Shown piece by piece: positions 1 to 5,333 of a DNA stretch of 5,631 nucleotides. The position numbers and the translations under genes are program-made. The DNA comes from Bacteroidales bacterium (GTDB taxonomy: Bacteria; Bacteroidota; Bacteroidia; Bacteroidales; UBA7960): positions 1 to 5,631 of the forward strand of contig SLDN01000150.1 in NCBI GenBank assembly GCA_007125275.1. Direction: 5' to 3'. Within the stretch, counting starts at the first letter, position 1. Every line of letters starts with the position of its first letter. The notes under the pieces were generated by a model that did not search any database, was not told the origin of the DNA, and was given only the letters and a program-made list of their open reading frames with translations.

Positions 1-15
1 TAATTAAAAAAAAAG

Positions 16-23
16 TATATTTG
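16..23 (+). promoter_or_regulatory. Promoter -7 element (TAnnTTTG) for tRNA-His
   Basis: The octamer TATATTTG matches the Bacteroidota housekeeping-sigma -7 consensus TAnnTTTG perfectly. It ends 13 bases before the mature tRNA 5' end, so a transcript starting about 5-8 bases downstream would carry only a very short 5' leader for RNase P to remove. The -33 element (TTTG or TTG, about 19-23 bases upstream) would fall outside the window and cannot be judged. The match and its position are seen; the promoter role is inferred. Confidence 0.7.
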
Positions 24-36
24 CAGCGCAAAAAAC

Positions 37-111
37 GGTGGCTATAGCTCAGCAGGTTAGAGCACCAGATTGTGGTTCTGGGGGTCGTGGGTTCGAATCC
101 CATTAGCCACC
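37..111 (+). tRNA. tRNA-His, anticodon GTG
   Basis: A full cloverleaf can be folded by hand. The acceptor stem 38-44 pairs with 104-110 in seven perfect pairs. The D stem is 47-50 with 60-63. The anticodon stem is 65-69 with 77-81, with loop 70-76 and anticodon GTG at 72-74. The variable region has five bases (82-86). The T stem is 87-91 with 99-103, including one G-T pair, and the loop is TTCGAAT. G37 opposite C111 gives the extra G(-1):C73 pair that marks tRNA-His and is its main identity element for histidyl-tRNA synthetase. The bases after C73 read CAA, so the 3' CCA is not encoded and must be added by nucleotidyltransferase, as is common in Bacteroidota. It reads histidine codons CAC and CAU. 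Confidence 0.97.
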
Positions 112-112
112 C

Positions 113-143
113 AAAAGCGGGCAATGATATTGTCCGCTTTTTT
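113..143 (+). terminator. Intrinsic terminator of tRNA-His
   Basis: Bases 117-125 pair with 129-137 in nine consecutive pairs, one of them G-T, around a three-base loop (GAT). The stem can be lengthened by A113-A116 against T138-T141, and it runs into six T's at 138-143. It begins two bases after the tRNA 3' end. This is a textbook rho-independent terminator, so the tRNA is probably a single-gene transcript that does not read into the kinase gene. Confidence 0.9.
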
Positions 144-234
144 ATTTGGTTGCTCATTGACAATGTTTGTAGAAAATTAATGGCTACAGCGGATTTTTTT
201 TTGTCATTAGTATGCAAAATATAAATATTTTAAC

Positions 235-242
235 TATATTTG
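235..242 (+). promoter_or_regulatory. Promoter -7 element (TAnnTTTG) upstream of the sensor kinase
   Basis: The octamer TATATTTG is a perfect match to the Bacteroidota -7 consensus, 98 bases upstream of the kinase start, and implies a leader of roughly 90 nucleotides. I see no convincing TTTG or TTG at the -33 distance, so strength is uncertain. The rest of the gap between the tRNA terminator and the kinase (144-340) is AT-rich. It holds only a short perfect inverted repeat at 155-165 (CATTG, A, CAATG) and no other gene I can support. Confidence 0.5.
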
Positions 243-340
243 TATGTTTTAATGTTGCAATTAGTGATGTTTACCCGGCATAAGTTGTCTGTTTTTTAGG
301 ATATAAGGCAATTTATGGGACCGAAAAATCAAGATAAAAA

Positions 341-1615
341 ATGGCATCCAGGGAACGATTTTTGTCGCATCTTATTGAAATTACCAGGTTAGCACTCACA
401 CAGTCTTCTATTCCTGACTTGTTTCAGTTGCTTGCCAATCATATGCACAAGCTGCTCCTGTCTGATATGATTTATATCACTTTATGGGATGAAGAGAACC
501 AGAAAACAATTCCCATAGCTGCTACAGGAGCCGCCGGAAAAAATTATGCCATTTCGGAAATCCGGCCGGGCGAAGTTACGATGACGGCTTCTGTCATCAG
601 TGCCGGTAAGGCCCTGATTGCAGAAGATGTTTTCAACACACCATACCTCAGCCCGCATATAGCCCAACAATTTCCAACAAAGTCGATGCTTGGCCTTCCG
701 CTGATTGTTGATAATGAAAGGCTTGGCGCTGTTTTGATCGGTTACAGCGAGCCTCATAAATTTTCTGATGAGGAACTGGAGTTTGGCATCATTGCTGCCA
801 ACCAGATCGCATTAATCGTGCATAAGACAAAACTGCTCGATCAGCTTGTGAAGAATAAAGAAGAACTCACCAGGATCAATGCAGAAAAAGACAAGCTCTT
901 TTCTATCATCGCGCATGACCTGAGAAGTCCGTTCACAGCACTGCTTGCCCTTACCAGGCTTATCGCAGATGAGTCAGCCAGGTTGAGCATCGAAGAGATT
1001 CGTGAATACGCTATATCTGTTGACAGGTCCGCACGAAATGTGTATAAGCTGCTTGAGAACCTGCTTGAATGGTCGCAACTACAAGGGGGGCGTGTAAAAT
1101 TCAGCCCTGAGTGCATATTTCTGGAAAAGCTTGCTGAATCTTGTGTGAAGACCTACAGTGATGCAGCCGTGCAAAAGAACATTGAGATAGAAATGCGTGT
1201 TCCTAAAAACATGATGGTATATGGTGACCAGAGGATGCTGCGATCTCTTTTCGGAAACCTGATCAGTAATGCACTAAAGTTTACACCCAGAGGGGGCAAT
1301 ATCAATATTTCCGCTGAACAAAGCAGCAAAAAAAAGGTGCTTGTAAAAATCAGTGATTCGGGTTCAGGAATGGACCAGCACACCTTGAAGAACCTATTCA
1401 GGATTGACAAGAAATTACATACATCCAGCCAGTCAGACATAACCGGTGAACCCAGTTCAGGGCTTGGCCTCGTTCTTTGCAAAGAATTTATTGACAAACA
1501 CAAAAGCAAAATATGGGCTGAAAGTGAACAAGGGGAGGGCTCTGCCTTTTTCTTTACCCTGCCCACCGCCACCATTGATTGCCTCGAAATGAAAAGTGCT
1601 GACGTTTTTTACTAA
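341..1615 (+). CDS. Cytoplasmic GAF-domain sensor histidine kinase
   Basis: A 424-residue two-component sensor kinase that should autophosphorylate on a histidine in response to a signal sensed by its GAF domain. Residues about 19-160 form the GAF domain, followed by a charged helical linker (about 161-186). The HisKA dimerisation domain carries the H-box IIAHDLRSPF with phospho-acceptor H192. The HATPase_c domain has the N-box (N306 and N310 in FGNLISNALKF), the G1 box DSGSG (339-343) and the G2 box GLGL (374-377). All catalytic boxes look intact. There is no membrane segment or signal peptide, so it should sense an intracellular cue; the GAF part has no cysteine. No receiver domain is fused and no response regulator is adjacent, so its partner is elsewhere. 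A stop codon at 335-337 in the same frame rules out an in-frame upstream extension, which supports the ATG at 341. The ligand cannot be read from the sequence. Confidence 0.92.
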   Translation: MASRERFLSHLIEITRLALTQSSIPDLFQLLANHMHKLLLSDMIYITLWDEENQKTIPIAATGAAGKNYAISEIRPGEVTMTASVISAGKALIAEDVFNTPYLSPHIAQQFPTKSMLGLPLIVDNERLGAVLIGYSEPHKFSDEELEFGIIAANQIALIVHKTKLLDQLVKNKEELTRINAEKDKLFSIIAHDLRSPFTALLALTRLIADESARLSIEEIREYAISVDRSARNVYKLLENLLEWSQLQGGRVKFSPECIFLEKLAESCVKTYSDAAVQKNIEIEMRVPKNMMVYGDQRMLRSLFGNLISNALKFTPRGGNINISAEQSSKKKVLVKISDSGSGMDQHTLKNLFRIDKKLHTSSQSDITGEPSSGLGLVLCKEFIDKHKSKIWAESEQGEGSAFFFTLPTATIDCLEMKSADVFY

Positions 1616-1625
1616 TTCAAAACCG

Positions 1626-1655
1626 GGCAGCAACTGCCAAAATAGCCTAAAGGCT
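1626..1655 (+). repeat. Two small hairpins after the kinase gene
   Basis: Two perfect five-pair inverted repeats follow one another: 1626-1630 with 1634-1638 (GGCAG, loop CAA, CTGCC) and 1644-1648 with 1651-1655 (AGCCT, loop AA, AGGCT). They begin 11 bases after the kinase stop and lie just before the ccm promoter elements. Neither is followed by a T-run, so they are not standard intrinsic terminators. They may still pause polymerase or protect the kinase mRNA 3' end; that role is inference. Confidence 0.35.
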
Positions 1656-1661
1656 GATGAT

Positions 1662-1696
1662 TATATTTGGCATAATGGTAATTTGGTTTATATTTG
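1662..1696 (+). promoter_or_regulatory. Promoter region of the ccm operon with two overlapping TAnnTTTG elements
   Basis: TATATTTG occurs perfectly at 1662-1669 and again at 1689-1696. The TTTG that ends the first copy (1666-1669) lies exactly 19 bases before the second copy, the expected spacing for a Bacteroidota -33 TTTG and -7 TAnnTTTG pair. The second copy is therefore a full consensus promoter, with predicted start near 1702-1704 and a leader of about 15 bases before ccmB. The first copy could be an independent promoter about 27 bases upstream. The motifs and spacing are seen; activity is inferred. Confidence 0.7.
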
Positions 1697-1717
1697 CCTG
1701 AATAATCTTTCTTTTTG

Positions 1718-2377
1718 ATGCAGGCATCGGCAATTTGGGTTTTGATACGCAAGGAGATCACGTTGGAGTGGAGGCAACACAGTGCCCTTAGCGGCATTCT
1801 GCTTTACCTTGTTTCCACCGTTTTTCTTACCTACCTGGCTTTCGATGGCATTATTTCTGTTAACAGCTGGAATGCCCTGTTTTGGATAATTATGCTGTTT
1901 GCTGCCATCAATGCCATTCTGAAAGCTTTCATTCAAGAGCACGAAAACCGCCATTTGTTTTATTATGCATTGGTATCACCGCGTGAGGTGATCGTTGCAA
2001 AGATCATCTATAACGCCATATTGTTGATGTGTCTTGCCATCGCAGGTTTTTTTGTTTTCGTTGCCTTTATGGGAAATCCCACGGAATCGCTTACGGTATT
2101 TATTATCAATATGATGCTTGGAATGCTGGGCTTCTCATCAGTGCTGTGTCTTGTATCAGCCATAGCAGCCAGGGCACGCAACAACTTTACCCTGATGGCT
2201 GTGCTTGGCTTTCCACTGGTGCTTCCACTGCTGCTCTTGCTCATCAGGGTTTCAAGACTATCCATAAACGGCACTGCTCTCTCTATCGTGGCGCCCGATA
2301 TGCTGGTCATTTTGCTTCTGATTGCCATCACTTTTGTTTTGTCTAACATTTTATTTCCTTATATTTGGAAAGAATAA
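1718..2377 (+). CDS. ccmB: Heme exporter membrane protein CcmB (cytochrome c biogenesis)
   Basis: A 219-residue integral membrane protein of the CcmB family, the six-helix permease subunit of the CcmABCD complex in System I cytochrome c maturation. The complex uses ATP hydrolysis by CcmA to release heme-loaded CcmE from CcmC. Hydrophobic segments lie at about 24-42, 53-70, 93-117, 125-150, 158-176 and 194-214. The cytoplasmic N-terminus carries the typical charged stretch RKEITLEWRQ (11-20). A loop at about 74-96 (from the EHENRHLFYY stretch into SPREVIVAK) resembles the ATPase-coupling region of the family. Length is normal. I chose the ATG at 1718; a TTG directly before it (1715) would add one residue. 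It is the first gene of a four-gene operon, and ccmC follows after 10 bases. No ATPase gene is next to it on this strand. Confidence 0.92.
   Translation: MQASAIWVLIRKEITLEWRQHSALSGILLYLVSTVFLTYLAFDGIISVNSWNALFWIIMLFAAINAILKAFIQEHENRHLFYYALVSPREVIVAKIIYNAILLMCLAIAGFFVFVAFMGNPTESLTVFIINMMLGMLGFSSVLCLVSAIAARARNNFTLMAVLGFPLVLPLLLLLIRVSRLSINGTALSIVAPDMLVILLLIAITFVLSNILFPYIWKE
2338..2367 (+). promoter_or_regulatory. Possible internal promoter for ccmC within the end of ccmB
   Basis: A perfect TATATTTG lies at 2360-2367, 20 bases before the ccmC start. TTTG occurs at 2338-2341 (18-base spacing) and at 2333-2336 (23-base spacing). The bases also encode the conserved CcmB C-terminus, so the match may come from coding sequence. 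A six-fixed-base motif is expected a few times by chance in a window this size. Confidence 0.3.
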
Positions 2378-2387
2378 TAAATGTATT

Positions 2388-3077
2388 ATGATGCTAACGC
2401 TGAAACGTCATTGGTGGAAATTCGCAGGTCTTTTGCTGCTTTCTTATGTTATCGTTGGGGGTTTCTTATTTGATGTGCCATTGTTGCCTGTACTCCACGA
2501 AACCATCCGAAACATATACTTCCACGTAGGAATGTGGTTTGGGATGATCTTCATATTGTTTGTCGGACTTGTTCACAGCATCCGGTTTTTGCTTAACAAT
2601 AGGCCTGCTGATGATCAAAAAGCCCTCGCATCTGTGATTACAGGCCTGTTGTTTGGTATCCTTGGACTGGTGACAGGCATGGTTTGGGCAAAATTCACAT
2701 GGGGCAGCTACTGGGTAAACGATCCTAAACTGAACGGGGCCGTGGTTGGTGTGCTTACCTATTTGGCATACATGGTGTTACGTGCTTCACTAGATGATGG
2801 TGAGAAGCGTGCGCGCTTTGCCGCAGTATACAACATATTTGCTTTTGTGTTGTTCTTTATCTTTATTATGATACTGCCCCGGCTGGCATCAGCATCCATA
2901 CATCCGGGCCTGGATGGCAACCCCGCACTGTCGACCGGCGACCTTGCCCCTGAAATGCGCAAGGTGTTTTTTCCTGCGATTGCCGGCTGGTTTATCATGG
3001 CCTGGTGGTTGTTCACAATCTTGTTCAGAAGCATCAGAATACATCATAAAATTGAAGAAATTACTGAAAACCAATAA
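2388..3077 (+). CDS. ccmC: Heme-handling protein CcmC (cytochrome c maturation, WWD family)
   Basis: A 229-residue polytopic membrane protein of the CcmC family, which presents heme at the periplasmic face and promotes its covalent attachment to CcmE. The WWD heme-binding signature is visible as TWGSYWVNDPKL (104-115). The two conserved periplasmic histidines that serve as axial heme ligands in the family correspond to H46 (in NIYFHVGMW) and H172 (in ASIHPGLDG). About six hydrophobic segments are seen, at about 11-30, 48-68, 80-100, 117-132, 147-164 and 194-214. The ATG at 2388 was chosen because the family N-terminus is short and charged before the first helix, here MMLTLKRHWWKF. An in-frame extension upstream would need a non-ATG codon inside ccmB; 2391 is an equally possible start. 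It follows ccmB by 10 bases and precedes ccmD by 4 bases. Confidence 0.93.
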   Translation: MMLTLKRHWWKFAGLLLLSYVIVGGFLFDVPLLPVLHETIRNIYFHVGMWFGMIFILFVGLVHSIRFLLNNRPADDQKALASVITGLLFGILGLVTGMVWAKFTWGSYWVNDPKLNGAVVGVLTYLAYMVLRASLDDGEKRARFAAVYNIFAFVLFFIFIMILPRLASASIHPGLDGNPALSTGDLAPEMRKVFFPAIAGWFIMAWWLFTILFRSIRIHHKIEEITENQ

Positions 3078-3081
3078 TGTT

Positions 3082-3261
3082 ATGGCCGGAGAAAAAATAA
3101 TGGTGGTTGCACTTCTGTTGCTGCTGATCTTTCTGGGAATCATCGTATTCTTGTTTTACATAGAAAGACGCATTGCAGCTTCCGAGAAAAAACTAAAAAT
3201 CCTGGAAGAGCTCAATAAGGGAAATGATCTAACAGAAACAGAATCATCAATAAAAAAATGA
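3082..3261 (+). CDS. ccmD: CcmD-like small membrane protein
   Basis: A 59-residue protein with one hydrophobic segment (about residues 7-26, rich in Leu, Ile and Val), followed by a charged helical tail of coiled-coil type starting at YIERRIAASEKKLK and a polar, acidic end. This is the architecture of CcmD, a small single-helix protein that stabilises the CcmABC-CcmE complex and aids release of holo-CcmE. The primary sequence is too short and variable for recognition by motif alone, so the call rests on topology, size and position between ccmC and ccmE. The ATG at 3082 lies 4 bases after ccmC. The stop overlaps the ccmE start by four bases (ATGA at 3258-3261), which suggests translational coupling. 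A longer reading of the frame from inside ccmC gives implausible sequence and was not used. Confidence 0.8.
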   Translation: MAGEKIMVVALLLLLIFLGIIVFLFYIERRIAASEKKLKILEELNKGNDLTETESSIKK

Positions 3262-3659
3262 AGAAGACACACCTCATAGGGTTAATATTCATCGTAGTGG
3301 CCATCGGGGCTATCATCAGTCTTGTGTATAATTCCGACACGTATGCATCTTTCGAAGAGGCGCGTTTACACCCCGGCAGGGAGTTTCATATCATTGGTGA
3401 ACTCAACCGCAGTAAGGCGGTGCAGGAACGCGTAGAAGACAATACGCTTATCTTGTCATTTCATATGATTGACAAAGAGGGTGAGGAGGCTGAGGTTTTG
3501 TACTTTGGAGCCAAGCCACAGGATTTTGAGCAGTCGGATGAGGTTGTGTTGATCGGCAAATTCGAAAGTGATCGTTTTTTAGCGAGCAGTCTTTTACTGA
3601 AATGTCCGTCTAAATACAATCCCAACGAGATAGGGCAGACCGAATATCTATATGATTAA
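3258..3659 (+). CDS. ccmE: Heme chaperone CcmE, cysteine-type (CxxxY)
   Basis: A 133-residue periplasmic heme chaperone of System I cytochrome c biogenesis. A short N-terminal anchor helix (about 5-24) is followed by a small beta-barrel (OB-like) domain (about 32-115) and a flexible C-terminal tail. CcmE binds heme covalently after CcmC presents it and passes it to the CcmF/CcmH ligase. In the classical enzyme the heme-binding site is a histidine in HxxxY. Here the matching position reads C116-P-S-K-Y120, so the heme ligand would be a cysteine. The rest of the fold looks intact (FHIIGELNRS at about 43-52, EVVLIGKF at about 95-102). Cys-type CcmE proteins are known in some archaea and sulfate reducers, from my recall of the literature. 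It is the last gene of the operon; the next gene is convergent, so no ccmF follows. Confidence 0.9.
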   Translation: MKKTHLIGLIFIVVAIGAIISLVYNSDTYASFEEARLHPGREFHIIGELNRSKAVQERVEDNTLILSFHMIDKEGEEAEVLYFGAKPQDFEQSDEVVLIGKFESDRFLASSLLLKCPSKYNPNEIGQTEYLYD

Positions 3660-3673
3660 ATGTCTGAACCCCC

Positions 3674-3693
3674 CTTACAGCTAGTCCTGTAAG
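3674..3693. repeat. Perfect 7-bp inverted repeat in the convergent junction
   Basis: CTTACAG (3674-3680) pairs with CTGTAAG (3687-3693) around a six-base loop. It starts 15 bases after the ccmE stop and lies between the convergent ccmE and lpxD genes. No T-run follows on either strand, so a classical intrinsic terminator is not supported, although a bidirectional 3'-end structure is plausible. Confidence 0.5.
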
Positions 3694-3728
3694 CCTAAAT
3701 GCCTGTTGCTCAGGGTTTTGTTAGGCTT
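3691..3728. repeat. 8-bp inverted repeat over the lpxD stop codon, with nested hairpin
   Basis: AAGCCTAA (3691-3698) is the perfect reverse complement of TTAGGCTT (3721-3728). Between them CCTG (3702-3705) can pair with CAGG (3711-3714), giving a nested, interrupted hairpin. The right arm contains the lpxD stop codon. The left arm shares three bases (3691-3693) with the neighbouring inverted repeat, so the two folds compete. It probably forms the shared 3' end of the converging transcripts, but it lacks a T-run. Confidence 0.45.
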
Positions 3729-4659
3729 TGCCAGAAAGCTTCTCAATGATATCGGGCAGCCTTTTCATGATGGCCAATTCTTTCATTTTGGCTTTGGCAT
3801 CCTGAACAGGTGACCCGAAATAAGTGGTGTTTCCTTTGAGTGATTTTGCGATTCCTGATTGCCCAAGCACGACTGCCCCTTTACCGATGCGGAGGTCTTT
3901 TTGAACGCCAACCTGTCCCCAGAGAATCACATCATCCTCGATGTTAACGCATCCTGCAACACCAACTTGCGCAGCGAAGAGACAATTTTTCCCGATGATG
4001 GTGTCGTGGCCTATCTGTATCAGGTTGTCAAGCTTGCTTCCCCTCCCGATTGTTGTGTCGCCCGACACCCCTTTGTCGATGGTTGTGTTTGCCCCTATCT
4101 CTACATTGTCTTCAATGATCACTCTGCCGCATGACTCCAGTTTGTCGTAGTGGTCAGGCCGGCGTTTGAAATAGAAGGCATCGGCACCCAGCACGGCACC
4201 CGAATGTATGATAACATTGTCACCAATTATGCTGTGGTCGTAAATGCTGGCGTTTGCGTGAATCAGGCAATTTTTTCCAATTATGACATTGTTGCCGATA
4301 AAAGCGCCCGGTTGAATAACTGTACCCTGACCAATGATGGCGGTTGGGCTGATCATTGCCGATGCCTGTTCGAAAGCACGGAATTGTTTGATCAGGAAAA
4401 CAAAATCGCGGAAGGGGTCATCGGAGAAGATCAGCGCCTTCCCATTGGGCGAAATCATTTTTTTGTTGATGATGACAGTCGTAGCTGCCGACGCCAGCGC
4501 CTTCTTATAGTATTTGGGGTGGTCAACAAAGGTGAGATCACCTTTTTCTACCCTATGGATCTCATTGATACCTGTAACCTGAAAGGAAGGATCGCCATCA
4601 AATTCTGCTTCGATGATTCCGGCGATTTCCTTTAGGGAAAGAGGGGGAGTTAATTGCAT
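3721..4659 (-). CDS. lpxD: LpxD-like UDP-3-O-acylglucosamine N-acyltransferase (short form)
   Basis: A 312-residue left-handed beta-helix acyltransferase. The first 100 residues form the N-terminal domain that in LpxD binds the uridine nucleotide. Hexapeptide repeats run from about 103 to 280 (for example IIGQGT, IIGKNC, IIGDNV, IGRGSK). The C-terminal helix follows, starting near AKAKMKELAIMK. LpxD adds the second acyl chain to UDP-glucosamine in lipid A synthesis, using acyl-ACP. The catalytic histidine of E. coli LpxD (H239, in QIAHN) aligns with H218 in QIGHD. The stretch usually read as GADGFGF is GADAFYFKRR here (158-167), and the protein is shorter than classical LpxD of about 340 residues. 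From recall, Bacteroidota often carry such a second, shorter LpxD paralogue beside efp, so substrate specificity may differ from true LpxD. It starts 8 bases after the efp stop and is probably co-transcribed with it. Confidence 0.85.
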   Translation of the reverse strand: MQLTPPLSLKEIAGIIEAEFDGDPSFQVTGINEIHRVEKGDLTFVDHPKYYKKALASAATTVIINKKMISPNGKALIFSDDPFRDFVFLIKQFRAFEQASAMISPTAIIGQGTVIQPGAFIGNNVIIGKNCLIHANASIYDHSIIGDNVIIHSGAVLGADAFYFKRRPDHYDKLESCGRVIIEDNVEIGANTTIDKGVSGDTTIGRGSKLDNLIQIGHDTIIGKNCLFAAQVGVAGCVNIEDDVILWGQVGVQKDLRIGKGAVVLGQSGIAKSLKGNTTYFGSPVQDAKAKMKELAIMKRLPDIIEKLSGKA

Positions 4660-4667
4660 CAGGCTGC

Positions 4668-5231
4668 TTATTTTACTCTCTCTGAATATTCTTTGGAGCG
4701 GATGTCTATTTTGATTTTTTCACCGGTCTCAATAAACAGGGGCACGTTGACTGTAGCGCCTGTTTCGACGGTTGCTGCTTTGAGCGTATTGGTGGCCGTG
4801 TCACCCTTTACACCGGGTTCGGTATAGGTCACTTCCAACTCAACAAATGGAGGCACATCGCAGCTCAATGGTGTCTCTGTATCAGCGTGGTAAACAATGT
4901 CAACCTCCTGACCTTCTTTTAAGAACTCCGGTGCATTAATGAGGTGTTCCTCTATGCTGATCTGCTCAAAATCGTGGGAATGCATAAAATGATATCCCAA
5001 ATCGTCTTTGTAAAGAAACTGGTAAGGCCTGCGCTCTACACGGGCTACGTTTACTTTAACACCTGCGTTAAAAGTATTTGCCAATACTTTTCCGGTTTTA
5101 AGGTTTTTCATTTTTGTGCGTACAAATGCACCTCCTTTTCCCGGTTTTACATGCTGGAACTCTACAATGGTGTATAGCTCATTGTTGATTTCCAAACACA
5201 AGCCATTCCGAAAATCTGCTGTTGTTGCCAT
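4668..5231 (-). CDS. efp: Translation elongation factor P
   Basis: A 187-residue protein of normal EF-P length. It binds between the ribosomal P and E sites and relieves stalling at consecutive prolines. The N-terminal KOW-like domain carries the loop VKPGKGGAF (28-36); its tip residue K32 corresponds to the E. coli lysine that is beta-lysylated. Whether K32 is modified here cannot be told from the sequence. Two OB domains follow. The C-terminal signature region reads [18 protein letters not shown], close to the family pattern. The start at 5231 is supported by the family N-terminus ([14 protein letters not shown]) and by a promoter element 37 bases upstream. The gene lies between the truncated ABC ATPase (gap of 102 bases) and lpxD (gap of 8 bases), all on the same strand. 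Confidence 0.97.
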   Translation of the reverse strand: MATTADFRNGLCLEINNELYTIVEFQHVKPGKGGAFVRTKMKNLKTGKVLANTFNAGVKVNVARVERRPYQFLYKDDLGYHFMHSHDFEQISIEEHLINAPEFLKEGQEVDIVYHADTETPLSCDVPPFVELEVTYTEPGVKGDTATNTLKAATVETGATVNVPLFIETGEKIKIDIRSKEYSERVK

Positions 5232-5267
5232 AAATAGTTATTAATCAGACGTTTTAAAAATGTGGCA

Positions 5268-5275
5268 CAAAATTA
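5268..5275 (-). promoter_or_regulatory. Promoter -7 element (TAnnTTTG) for efp-lpxD
   Basis: On the - strand the octamer reads TAATTTTG, a perfect match to TAnnTTTG, 36 bases upstream of the efp start codon. The predicted start is near 5261, giving a leader of about 30 nucleotides. No clear TTTG is seen at the -33 distance. It suggests efp-lpxD can be transcribed independently of the ABC ATPase gene. Confidence 0.6.
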
Positions 5276-5276
5276 C

Positions 5277-5303
5277 AAAAAAAAATCCTATTCCGATAAA
5301 GGA
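5277..5303 (-). terminator. Weak candidate terminator after the ABC ATPase gene
   Basis: Read on the - strand, TCCT (5303-5300) can pair with AGGA (5289-5286) and is followed immediately by nine T's (5285-5277). The stem is only four pairs with an imperfect ten-base interior, so the hairpin is weak. The T-run and its place between the ATPase stop (5334) and the efp promoter are the main support. It directly abuts the efp -7 element. Confidence 0.3.
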
Positions 5304-5333
5304 AAGCACTCACATTGTCTATTATCTGCCTGA

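Noticed and set aside
336..341. Programmed -1 frameshift at the A6 run before the kinase
   Set aside because: The run is one base short of a standard A-AAA-AAN slippery heptamer in the needed phase, and the kinase has a good ATG directly after it; kept only as a low-interest observation.
1153..1575. A 140-codon open frame on the - strand inside the kinase gene
   Set aside because: It lies entirely within the conserved HATPase region of the kinase and its translation is low-complexity, rich in Ser and Leu, without recognisable motifs; treated as a shadow.
2029..2346. A second + strand frame of 105 codons inside ccmB
   Set aside because: It is out of frame with the clearly recognisable CcmB membrane protein and reads as composition-biased sequence with no family features.
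2914..3081. A longer CcmD beginning inside ccmC
   Set aside because: The upstream part is the shadow of the CcmC C-terminus (Cys- and Arg-rich, no anchor). The ATG at 3082 gives the expected CcmD size and places the hydrophobic segment at the N-terminus.
4150..4635. A 161-codon open frame on the + strand opposite lpxD
   Set aside because: It is the antisense shadow of a well-supported hexapeptide-repeat enzyme; the repetitive codon pattern of lpxD keeps the opposite frame open, and the translation shows no domain or membrane pattern.
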